A stretch of DNA of 29,227 nucleotides from CAYNYF01 sp964401385 (GTDB lineage Bacteria; Planctomycetota; Phycisphaerae; SM23-33). A program made the translations under genes and the position numbers. The notes below the pieces were generated by a model. The model searched no databases. It was not told the DNA's origin and saw nothing but the letters and a program-made list of their open reading frames with translations. Of the stretch, positions 22,595 through 29,227 are shown one piece after another (the first letter of the stretch is position 1; the number at the start of each line of letters is the position of its first letter). The stretch spans positions 1 to 29,227 of the forward strand of contig CAYNYF010000055.1 of assembly GCA_964401385.1 (NCBI GenBank). Direction: 5' to 3'.

Positions 22595-22599
22595 ACGGC

Positions 22600-23198
22600 C
22601 CCCTTGCGGTCCAGCTTGGCCAGGTCCTCGCGCGTCGGCGTGGCGATGCCGCTGGCCTTGGTCAAGCCCGTTAGGAACTCCAGGTAGCCCTCCCCGGTGT
22701 GCTTACGGACGATGCTTCGCATGGCCGCGTTCGCCTCCAGCGTGGTCGCGTCCACGCCGATCGTCTGGCCCTTCGTCCTGTCTCGCCCAGGCGCTTGAGG
22801 ACCCAACTGAAGACCTCCTCGTGCGTCTCCACGGCCAGACGCCGACGGATCCTGCTCAGGCTGGAATGGTCGGGGGTGCTCTCCTTCAGACCGTAGCCCA
22901 GGAACCCACTCAGCGTACGGCTGTCCGCACGCCGCCAGGCGATCCCACGCTCCGAGTCGATCCCCTCGAAGTACCCGATCAGCAGCATGCGGAAGTACAC
23001 CCCAGGCGGAATGCTCGGCCGGCCCAGCCAATCGTGCTAAAACGGCTGACACAGTCCCTCCACAAACGCGTCGAAGCCGTGCCGCCCCAACAGTCCGTTC
23101 AGCTTCCGGTAGAAAGGATGCCCCGGGGCCTGGGGCATCTCCGTTACCGCCACCCACAGCTCTGACTGCCGTTCCGTCGCCCGCTTGCCCATCGCCAT
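22600..23198 (-). pseudogene. Decayed IS5/IS1182-like transposase
   Basis: It starts at ATG 23198 with AAGGAGG 8 nt upstream. Piecing three frames together gives a DUF772-type DDE transposase N-terminal half: TERQSELWVAVTEMPQAPGHPFYRKLN, then VYFRMLLIGYFEGIDSERGIAWR, then TPDHSSLSRIRRRLAVETHEEVFSWVLKRL, then KGQTIGVDATTLEANAAMRSIV (first catalytic Asp region), then TPTREDLAKLDRKG. There is a nonsense TAG at 23037-23039 and a frameshift near 22770-22785. After ~22610 the homology stops, so the other catalytic acids and the left end are deleted. It is inactive. The loss joins it directly to the ADP-ribosylglycohydrolase stub. Confidence 0.75.
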
Positions 23199-23250
23199 GT
23201 GCGCGTCCTCCTTGACCGCTTCCACGATTACTATACCATGGCTGTCAAAA

Positions 23251-23272
23251 GGCCTTTTTCAACGGGCTGCTA
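23251..23272. mobile_element. Surviving terminal inverted repeat of the IS remnant
   Basis: GGCCTTTTTCAACGGGCTGC-TA lies 52 bp outside the transposase start. On the minus strand it reads TAGCAGCCCGTTGAAAAAGG, the familiar end of IS1182/IS5-group elements. The partner repeat on the other side is gone. It marks the boundary next to the acetyltransferase gene. Confidence 0.6.
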
Positions 23273-23328
23273 GAGGCTCCGCGGCCTCATACGACGGCGC
23301 AGCGACTGCTTCATACAGGAGCATCGGA

Positions 23329-24123
23329 GTGGGCATCACTCTCGAAGCGATGACAGCGGGGCTGACGGCGCTCGGCCTGAAGAAGGGCGACATCGTGTTG
23401 GTACACAGTGATCTGCGCAGACTGGGCAGTCTGCATGAGCTGGTAAAGCTGCCCAACTGCGGCGCGGATCTGGTCATCGACGCGTTCATCGACACGATCG
23501 GGCCGGAGGGCACGCTGCTCATGCCGGCCCTCAGCTACAAGCAGGTCAATGAAGCCAATCCCGTCTTTGACGTATGCAACACGCCGTCCTGCGTAGGGTC
23601 GATCCCGGAGATCTTCCGTAAGCGTCCCGGCACTATTCGAAGCCTTCATCCAACACATTCCGTGTGCGCAGTTGGCCGGCGGGCCGAAGAGCTGCTGCGA
23701 GACCACTACCTGGACACGACCCCGGTCGGGCCGAGATCGGCGTTCCGAAGGCTGCGTGATTGTGGCGGCAAGGTGGTCATGTTCGGCTGCGGTCTGCGGC
23801 CGAACACGTCGATGCACGGCGTGGAGGAACTCGTCGAGCCGCCGTACCTCTTCGGCCAGACGGTGAGGTACAAGCTGATCCACGCCGACGGCACCGCGAC
23901 GGATATGGACTGTCGGCGGCACAGCTTCGCCGGCTGGGAGCAACGCTACGATCGCCTCGGGCCGCTGCTTCAGGGCGAGGGGATGGAAATCGGCGAGGTC
24001 CTTCAGGCGACCGTCCACGTGCTCGAAAGCCGCCTCCTGTGGGAGCGCGCGCTGCAGGCCCTGCAGCGTGACCCGCTGTTCTTTGTGGCCCCACGCGATC
24101 ACGCGCCGACGAAGATTGCGTAG
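23329..24123 (+). CDS. Aminoglycoside 3-N-acetyltransferase (AAC(3)) family protein
   Basis: GTG at 23329 is chosen because AGGAG lies 7 nt upstream and the protein then begins VGITLEAMTAGLTALGLKKGD, as relatives do; earlier in-frame codons lie inside IS sequence. The 264 residues show the Antibiotic_NAT fold: DIVLVHSDLRRLG, GTLLMPALSYKQ, the active-site block HPTHSVCAVGRRAEELL (His-Thr-His-Ser), and FGCGLRPNTSMHGVEE. Members acetylate the 3-amino group of 2-deoxystreptamine with acetyl-CoA, but many environmental ones act on other amines. Resistance is not shown here. It is intact, unlike its left neighbours, and begins 57 bp past the IS terminal repeat, which may supply or disrupt its promoter. 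Confidence 0.88.
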   Translation: MGITLEAMTAGLTALGLKKGDIVLVHSDLRRLGSLHELVKLPNCGADLVIDAFIDTIGPEGTLLMPALSYKQVNEANPVFDVCNTPSCVGSIPEIFRKRPGTIRSLHPTHSVCAVGRRAEELLRDHYLDTTPVGPRSAFRRLRDCGGKVVMFGCGLRPNTSMHGVEELVEPPYLFGQTVRYKLIHADGTATDMDCRRHSFAGWEQRYDRLGPLLQGEGMEIGEVLQATVHVLESRLLWERALQALQRDPLFFVAPRDHAPTKIA

Positions 24124-24496
24124 CCATGGAACTCACCTCGGGCAATGACCTCTTTCATCTGCGGCACCACGATTCTCTCATCGCGATTCCGAACCAACGC
24201 CGGCCAGACCAGGATGCCGTCACCCAGCGGGTCAATCGCACTGGCGGCGTGCCCGGCGTCGGCCTACCCCGGATGGCGGCGAGCCGTTCTCTCCGGCTGC
24301 TCCTGCGCCCGGGCATACGAGCTGCTCAGGATACTGGCGAAAACCAATGCCGCCGAAATCCCCAGGACCTCACAGAATCGCTCCACGACATCCTCTCTTG
24401 GTGGGCTCAGGCTCTTGACCGCAGACTCAGCGTCGCCGCCCCGGGCGCTGCTCCAGCGGAGCCCCTGGCCTTGCTCCAGTTTCTCCGCGCTTTGGC
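24124..24496 (-). pseudogene. Gene-free gap with possible minus-strand remnant
   Basis: On the minus strand one frame reads a signal-like segment (VLGISAALVFASILSSSYARAQEQ), then a TAG, then well-formed text with no further stop (ASAIDPLGDGILVWPALVRNRD, ERIVVPQMKEVIARGEFHG) until the acetyltransferase gene. This looks like an exported protein's N-terminus with one nonsense codon, cut at the right-hand gene's end. I do not recognise the family. The plus strand is open too, but its product is low-complexity and looks like a shadow. Confidence 0.3.
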
Positions 24497-26344
24497 CTAC
24501 CTGGCCGGCGTGATGACCAGCCACGATCCACCGGCGGTGTTCGTGCCGGCCTTGGCCTGGAATCCCATGAACGTGACCAGGCCGAACTTGTCCGCGATGA
24601 CCGTCTGGGACTGAAGAACGTTGGTCTTCTCCTTCACGTCGGTGTTCTGCAGGAGGTACTTCCGGCCGCGGGTGATCTTGAAGTTCTGTAGCCGCCGCGG
24701 CGTCACGTCGGCGGTCTGGTCGCCCGCGATGGAGGCGATGACGAGCTCGTAGCGGTCGGGCGTATCGACCTGCTCCTGGACACCGGCGACCTTGTACGTC
24801 GGCGAGGACCAGATGAACTGGCTGTTGAACTGGTAGAACTTGTTCTCGGGCTTGAGCGGCAGGGGCAGGGCCGGGTTGCCGGAGACGTTGGAGAAGGCGG
24901 GGAACGACTGGTTTTTCCTGATGCTCCTCAGTTGCCTGGGGAGTCTCACTCCGCCGCCATCGCCTCCCATGCTGAAGTGCCCTCCGCCGCCTTTCAGCCC
25001 GCCGGCCCAGGCGCGGCGGCTCTTGTTCAGGCCGGTGTAGAAGTTCCGTCCCTGCTGTGGCCAGTTGACGCTGCGATCCCGGCCGCAGGAACCGACCCAG
25101 ATAAAGGGAAGATCGTCCCCTTCGAACATCTCAAGGCGCTTTTCCAGATTCAGGAAGTCGCGCACTGTCATGCCGCCGAACTTCTTGGTGAGCCGGTCGC
25201 TGCCCCAGCCGTGGAAGGCGACCTTGAGAGTGCTGTTGCTGGCGTCGCCCCACTTGGCCTCGCAGTTGCGGAGCCACTGCCACTTTGCGCCCAGCGGGTT
25301 GGTCGGGGGCACCATCACCTGCCCGTAGGCGTAGAAGTCCGGATAGTCCATCAGCATCAGCAGCGAGCCGATCCCACCCATCGAGCCGCCGAAGGTGTGA
25401 ATGGCGTTGGGATCGACCGAGTAGTAGGGCTGCTCGGAGACCCACTTGGCGAACTCGACGTACCGCGCCTGCACGTAGTTCTTCATCGGGCCCGAAGTCG
25501 GCTTGGGGCTGCCGGCGCCGTGGTGGTACTTCCTGCGGTCGTACTGGTACGTGCTCGAGAAGCCCCACCACCAGCATCCCGCCTCGTGGGCGCGGATCGT
25601 GACGTCGCAGTACTTGGCCGAGTCCCCGCCGCTGATCGCGCCGGAGTATCCGCCTAGGTACACCCGCAGGGCCTTGGTCCTCGGGCCGGGCTTATGGTTC
25701 TTCTTCACGGCGACCCAGTAGAGGAACGAGTAGATGTTGCTCATCGAGTCGTTCCAGTCGTCCAGGTCGCGGTACTGGAGGTACAGTCGGGCGCACTTGA
25801 TCTTGGACTGCCAGACGAGGACCGGCTCGGGCGTCTGGACCTTCTCGGCAACGGGTCCGGCGGTGTTGCCCTTGGCAAGGGCCCTGTCCTCGGCACCGTT
25901 GACGACGGCCGTCACCGCGTAGTGGTACCTGCCGTCCTTGTGGGTCGTCAGGACCACCACGCCCTCATCGGCGCCGACGGGCTCGGCGCTGCCGACGGCG
26001 TCCTCGGCCAGCGGGGTGACCACGTTACGCACGATCGTAAACGGCGGATCGTTCTTTTTGAAGCTGCCCCTCTTGGCGACGCTGGCCAGGCCCATGTTCG
26101 CCGACGAGCCCTGGGGAACTCTTCTAACCAGATGGCTTTCATCCAGCGTGCCCGTGGTCAGCGGCTTCGTGTCGCGGTAGACGCGGTATTCCTTGGCCTT
26201 GGGGACTTCTTTCCAGGTGATGAACACCTGCCCGGAGCGGAACCCGGCCTTCAGCTCGGTCGGCGTCGCCGCCGGCGCCGAGCGCCCGATCCCGATGACG
26301 GCCGGAAGAAGAAGCAACTTGGTGATTGTGACGGCGTGTTTCAT
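24497..26344 (-). CDS. Secreted FN3-like/alpha-beta hydrolase (esterase-like)
   Basis: The 615-residue protein starts at MKHAVTIT with GAGGAG 9 nt upstream and a signal peptide ending ...GRSAPAAT. Residues ~30-210 are the FN3-like module shared with the protein at 15987. Residues ~240-470 form an alpha/beta hydrolase: HTFGGSMGGIGS (nucleophile Ser321), a VGSCGRDRS segment (Asp ~423) and KGGGGHFSMGG (His ~455), in triad order. The C-terminal ~130 residues are another beta module (VADVTPRRLQNFK-type text, KYLLQNTDV), possibly glycan-binding. The likely role is an extracellular esterase or peptidase-like hydrolase on polysaccharide side groups. It diverges from the heparinase-like gene across 379 bp. 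Confidence 0.82.
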   Translation of the reverse strand: MKHAVTITKLLLLPAVIGIGRSAPAATPTELKAGFRSGQVFITWKEVPKAKEYRVYRDTKPLTTGTLDESHLVRRVPQGSSANMGLASVAKRGSFKKNDPPFTIVRNVVTPLAEDAVGSAEPVGADEGVVVLTTHKDGRYHYAVTAVVNGAEDRALAKGNTAGPVAEKVQTPEPVLVWQSKIKCARLYLQYRDLDDWNDSMSNIYSFLYWVAVKKNHKPGPRTKALRVYLGGYSGAISGGDSAKYCDVTIRAHEAGCWWWGFSSTYQYDRRKYHHGAGSPKPTSGPMKNYVQARYVEFAKWVSEQPYYSVDPNAIHTFGGSMGGIGSLLMLMDYPDFYAYGQVMVPPTNPLGAKWQWLRNCEAKWGDASNSTLKVAFHGWGSDRLTKKFGGMTVRDFLNLEKRLEMFEGDDLPFIWVGSCGRDRSVNWPQQGRNFYTGLNKSRRAWAGGLKGGGGHFSMGGDGGGVRLPRQLRSIRKNQSFPAFSNVSGNPALPLPLKPENKFYQFNSQFIWSSPTYKVAGVQEQVDTPDRYELVIASIAGDQTADVTPRRLQNFKITRGRKYLLQNTDVKEKTNVLQSQTVIADKFGLVTFMGFQAKAGTNTAGGSWLVITPAR

Positions 26345-26723
26345 TTCTTGCAGCTCCTCATTAGCGGCCCGGGAGGCACCACCGGATCTGGGCCTGAACA
26401 GATGCGATCTTAGCAAAGCCCCCGAGGACATCAAGTAAAGCGCCCTCGCCGCGGCGAAGCTGGGGAAAGGCAGTGCCGAATCGCCCCCCGTGGAGGCCAG
26501 GGTCCGGCCAGCCGCCGGCTGGTTTCCCACAGGAAGGGAGGCCAGGCCAAAGTCGGCTCCGCGGCCGGGCACGGGCTGGCCCGAGTCGGCGCGGAGTTGG
26601 TGTCAGCTTGAGATTCTGGTACCGTGCCAGTGCCCACGCCGCGATGCCGGCGTGAAGGTGGCGGCGGGTGTATGCCCGCATTGGCGAGAACGAGACCACC
26701 CCGGTTTGACCGCGAGTTCAGAC
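26345..26723. other. Divergent intergenic region, 379 bp
   Basis: It lies between the FN3-hydrolase (-) and the heparinase-like gene (+). It holds the hydrolase ribosome site (GAGGAG) and a candidate minus-strand promoter. The plus side is an open frame without plausible protein text. No repeats or RNA genes were seen. Confidence 0.55.
26407..26434 (-). promoter_or_regulatory. Candidate sigma-70-like promoter for the FN3-hydrolase
   Basis: On the minus strand TTGATG (26434-26429) and TAAGAT (26412-26407) are separated by 16 bp. Each matches the consensus in four of six bases. The -10 ends 62 bp upstream of the ATG at 26344. Confidence 0.35.
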
Positions 26724-28418
26724 ATGTTCCATCCGACGCCAGCCCAGATGCGAGAGGGCGTGGACGAAGAACTGATCCGGTCTGTGCGCGATCGCCTTGA
26801 GGCTGTCGTCCTGGCCAAATCCGAGGAACTCTTCGCGCGTGGCACCGGCCCGGACGACTTGCGCCGCCCCGAGCTGAAGCCGCTGGAGCGCGTCGTCAAC
26901 TTCTACGACTACCAGGCCTGCTGCATTTCCCCTCTCGCCCGGGCCGTGGCGGCAGGAAACGAACGGGCCAGAGCCCCGATCGCCAACATACTGGCCAACG
27001 CCCGGACATATCTGGACGACATCAGGCCCCATCTGCCGCAGCCGCTCCCCCTTCGGCGCCTGCTGCTGCACATCGCCAGGGCCTACTGCTTTCTCAAACG
27101 GGAGCTGACCCCAGGCGAACGGCGCCAATGGGGCCGCCTGGCCACGCGCATCGCCGACGACGTGATCGAGAAAAATGGGCGCTTCCGTCCTGGCCTGAGA
27201 GAACTGCACAATGCGACGCTGGGCACGGGCACGAACCACGTGGCCCTCTGCGGCGAGGCGCTGTTCTTCGCCGGACGGGTCTTCGATCGGCCGGATTGGT
27301 GCGCTCTGGCGAGCGACCTTGTTGACCGTCTGGTCCGGTTTTGCCACCCGGACGGCTACTTCGAGGAAAACACCAACGCCGAGCGCGAGGGCGGACCTTC
27401 GCTGTCCTACACCAATCTCACGTACGGGGCGGCCTTTTGCGTCTGCTGGGCCAACGGGACGCTGGCCGACCACGCCCTCGTCTTTCGGCGCTGCGCGGCC
27501 TTCAGCCGCTCCTTCCTGGATGCGAGGCTGGAGAACCTGACCTTCGCCGACGAACGCACCAACCGGTTTGAGCTGAGGGTGTTCGGTGCGGCGGCCCATT
27601 CGCTCAGTCCCGAAGGTCGGGGCTACCTCCGCCTGCGGCTCGGTGACGAGCCGCCCGCGCCCATTGAACAGTCGTCGCTTCAAATGCTGGCGCGCCTGGA
27701 TCACGAACTGGACGCGATGCAAACGGGGCCAGGAGAGGCCGCCGAGCCCTGGCGTGAAGGGGACACTCGTCTGTCGCTGCCTTTGGCCGTGCGGCGACGT
27801 GGCGACTGGACCTGCGGCCTCTCGGCCCTGCGAGCCCTGAATCGCCAACTGCGCCCTGACAGTGACTACGCCCTCGACCGCCAGGGCCTCCTGACCCTGG
27901 TCCACCGGCACGTCGGGAGGATCCTTTCCGGCTTCAAGTCCAAGCGCGACCCAGACTGGTCCACGCTTCGCGTGGGGGACGACGCCTGGCCTGTCCAGAC
28001 CGGCGCCCTTCGGGCCACCGACACCGAACTGGTCGCAACGGTCCACTACCGCACCTTCACGGCCGAAGTCGGCTGGCGGCTCAGCCAGCAGGCCGTCCTG
28101 TTCTTTCGCAGCACGCATCCCCGTCAAGTGCTGGCCCAATTGCCTGTGGAGCTCGGTCTGGGCGACAAGCTGCGGATCAACCACGAAAGGGCGATCATCC
28201 TCGGCCGGGAGCCCGCCGAAGCTCCCGGCGTTTGGATGATTTCGTGTAGAGGCTGGTCGGCCCGGGCGGATCGTGCAGGCACACTCCGCTGGCCCATCGC
28301 CCCCCACGACCCCTACAACCAGGGCAGCCAGGCCTCGCGCCAGGACCAGCGGGCACTATGGGTGCTGCCCTGGGAAGGCGCCTGCCGAGTTCAATTTGCC
28401 GTGAACCAGAAATCATAG
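26724..28418 (+). CDS. Heparinase II/III-like (alpha/alpha toroid plus beta-sandwich) protein
   Basis: ATG 26724 gives a 564-residue protein beginning MFHPTPAQMREGVDEELIR. The ribosome site is weak, and the frame is open for 230 bp upstream without plausible text. Residues ~30-290 are toroid helices: NFYDYQACCISPLARAVAAG, LLLHIARAYCFLKRELTP, LRELHNATLGTGTNHVALCGEALFFAG, FCHPDGYFEEN, GGPSLSYTNLTYGAAFCVCW. A switch to strands near 350 gives the beta-sandwich tail (TRLSLPLAVRRRGDWTCGLSALR, AVLFFRSTHPRQVLAQLP). This order is typical of heparinase II/III and alginate-lyase relatives that cleave uronate linkages. The protein has no signal peptide, so it may act on imported oligosaccharides. Substrate unknown. 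Confidence 0.72.
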   Translation: MFHPTPAQMREGVDEELIRSVRDRLEAVVLAKSEELFARGTGPDDLRRPELKPLERVVNFYDYQACCISPLARAVAAGNERARAPIANILANARTYLDDIRPHLPQPLPLRRLLLHIARAYCFLKRELTPGERRQWGRLATRIADDVIEKNGRFRPGLRELHNATLGTGTNHVALCGEALFFAGRVFDRPDWCALASDLVDRLVRFCHPDGYFEENTNAEREGGPSLSYTNLTYGAAFCVCWANGTLADHALVFRRCAAFSRSFLDARLENLTFADERTNRFELRVFGAAAHSLSPEGRGYLRLRLGDEPPAPIEQSSLQMLARLDHELDAMQTGPGEAAEPWREGDTRLSLPLAVRRRGDWTCGLSALRALNRQLRPDSDYALDRQGLLTLVHRHVGRILSGFKSKRDPDWSTLRVGDDAWPVQTGALRATDTELVATVHYRTFTAEVGWRLSQQAVLFFRSTHPRQVLAQLPVELGLGDKLRINHERAIILGREPAEAPGVWMISCRGWSARADRAGTLRWPIAPHDPYNQGSQASRQDQRALWVLPWEGACRVQFAVNQKS

Positions 28419-28702
28419 CCCTCGGACAATCCAAAGCGTAGCTCCCGGCTCGAATCAAGCAGCGTTACAGAATGGATTCCACCCCAAGCCGATGCCAAGT
28501 TGGCTGTCCACTGCGCGGTGCGAGCCAGACATTGCGCGCAAGATACCGCAGGCAGTCTGAGCAGGCCTTCTCACGCGAAAGCATTGCGTCGACGGCCGAT
28601 TGGGATATCCTCAGGCAAGAGAGCCTAGGCGAACGCCGCGAGCGGAGCTTGGTCAGGATGGTGGAATAGCCAGAAAGGAAAGCCGCCGGCTATCCGGCTG
28701 CC
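28419..28702 (+). other. Gap with a possible short gene fragment (28472-28669)
   Basis: A 65-codon frame ends in well-formed text, AFSRESIASTADWDILRQE then SLGERRERSLVRMVE, that looks like the C-terminus of a larger helical protein. Its front (MDSTPSRCQVGCPLRGASQ) does not, and there is no ribosome site. I do not recognise the family. It may be a remnant. An AGCCG...CGGCT hairpin (28681-28699) sits just before the next start. Confidence 0.3.
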
Positions 28703-29227
28703 ATGGGGGGGGCAGAGGCTTTGCCAAAGATTGGCGTCATCAGGACATCGTCGAAAGAGAACGAACGCAGAGTTCCCATCCACCCGGACCACCTTGCGCG
28801 GATTCCAGGCAAGGTCCGAGAACATCTGTTCTTTGAGCGTGCATATGGCCTGCCCTTTGGGGTCTCGGATGAGAGCATCGCCCCTCAGGTCGCTGGCATG
28901 CCGAGCCGAGAAGAGATCCTGTCCGGATGCGACGTAACTGTCATACCCAGGCCGGTGCAGGAAGACCTGGCCGAGATGAGGCCCGGCGCCGCCCTTTGGG
29001 GCTGGACCCACTGCGTTCAGGACACGCCGCTGACGCAAGTGGCCATAGACCGCCGGCTGACGGTCATCGCCTGGGAGGGAATGAACTACTGGGGGCCGGA
29101 CGGCCGGTGGCAGCGGCACGTCTTCTACAGGAACAACGAGATCGCCGGGTACGCGGGGGTGCTGCATGCGTTAGGACTGATGGGGCTGAACGGTCACTAC
29201 GGCCGACCACGGAAAGCAATCGTGATC
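28703..29227 (+). CDS. N5-(carboxyethyl)ornithine synthase / alanine dehydrogenase-like protein, 3' end outside window
   Basis: The frame is open from ATG 28703 to the right edge (175 codons seen). A TTG at 28721 is an alternative start (LPKIGVIRTSSKENERRVPIHP). The text is the N-terminal half of the AlaDH/PNT family and is closest in pattern to N5-(carboxyethyl)ornithine synthase: NERRVPIHPDHL, ALWGWTHCVQDTPLTQVAIDRRLTVIAWEGMNYW, FYRNNEIAGYAGVLHALGLMG. These enzymes reductively condense pyruvate (or a related keto acid) with the ornithine side-chain amine using NADPH. The nucleotide-binding Rossmann half is off the edge. The proposed ATG runs directly into eight Gs. The sub-family call rests on the N-terminal half only. 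Confidence 0.75.
   Translation, partial: MGGAEALPKIGVIRTSSKENERRVPIHPDHLARIPGKVREHLFFERAYGLPFGVSDESIAPQVAGMPSREEILSGCDVTVIPRPVQEDLAEMRPGAALWGWTHCVQDTPLTQVAIDRRLTVIAWEGMNYWGPDGRWQRHVFYRNNEIAGYAGVLHALGLMGLNGHYGRPRKAIVI
28705..28712 (+). repeat. G8 homopolymer at a start codon
   Basis: Eight consecutive Gs begin with the third base of the candidate ATG (28703-28705). Gain or loss of one G would put that ATG out of frame with the enzyme, while the TTG at 28721 would be unaffected. Confidence 0.6.

Noticed and set aside
28455..28490. TCGAATCAAG...CAGCGTTACAG, like a collapsed attC
   Set aside because: The two ends are almost contiguous with no arms or centre between, and the core is off consensus. 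Too little to call.
1..29227. CRISPR arrays, tRNA and rRNA genes
   Set aside because: No regularly spaced direct repeats, cloverleaf-like segments or rRNA stretches were seen when reading the window by eye.

Overview
This is a GC-rich bacterial window. Its genes start after clear Shine-Dalgarno sites (GGAGG, AAGGAG). It is dominated by secreted or polysaccharide-active proteins: a sulfatase, three GH123/DUF4091-like proteins, DNRLRE/CBM96-like domains fused to SGNH or FN3 modules, a concanavalin-like lyase/glucanase fold, and heparinase II/III-like and six-hairpin toroid enzymes. This mix, together with a planctomycete-type mini zinc ribbon, suggests a Planctomycetota (Phycisphaerae-like) or related PVC/Hydrogenedentes genome. 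That assignment is inference from gene content only.

Layout. Positions 1-3800 hold a sulfatase (cut by the left edge) coupled by an ATGA overlap to a six-hairpin glycosidase-like protein. Positions 3851-4642 (-) hold a SAM methyltransferase. Positions 4943-9460 hold a 62-codon ORF coupled to GH123-like protein 1, facing a DNRLRE-DNRLRE-SGNH esterase. Positions 9588-10120 (-) hold the decayed tail of an alpha/beta hydrolase. Positions 10251-17549 form a same-strand series: concanavalin-like protein, GH123-like 2, GH123-like 3, a decayed C-terminal ghost of a further GH123-like gene, and a DNRLRE-FN3 protein that stops just before its hydrolase nucleophile. A small secreted protein and a zinc ribbon follow (17684-18383).

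From about 18.5 to 24.5 kb the window changes character to an accessory, recombined zone. Two 59-60 bp sites at 19692-19750 and 20913-20972 have the architecture of integron attC sites: conserved ends, imperfect inverted arms with an unpaired G, and position right after one ORF and right before the next ribosome site. They separate three unrelated genes: a GyrI-GNAT fusion, a BtrH-like protein, and a terpenoid-cyclase-toroid protein. I read this as a fragment of a gene-cassette array without an integrase in view (CALIN-like). The third cassette is cut at about 21.76 kb, where it abuts, tail to tail, an inverted truncated uroporphyrinogen-decarboxylase-like gene. That gene is followed by the C-terminal stub of an ADP-ribosylglycohydrolase and a decayed IS5/IS1182-like transposase with one surviving terminal repeat. 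An aminoglycoside 3-N-acetyltransferase-family gene starts just past that repeat.

The right end returns to carbohydrate metabolism: an FN3-alpha/beta hydrolase (24497-26344, -), a heparinase II/III-like protein (26724-28418) and, at the edge, the N-terminal half of an N5-(carboxyethyl)ornithine synthase/alanine dehydrogenase-type enzyme whose candidate start codon runs into a G8 tract. The carbohydrate genes plausibly act together on a sulfated, N-acetylhexosamine- or uronate-containing glycan outside the cytoplasm. That pathway is inferred from families, not shown by any single residue. No tRNA, rRNA or CRISPR array was seen.
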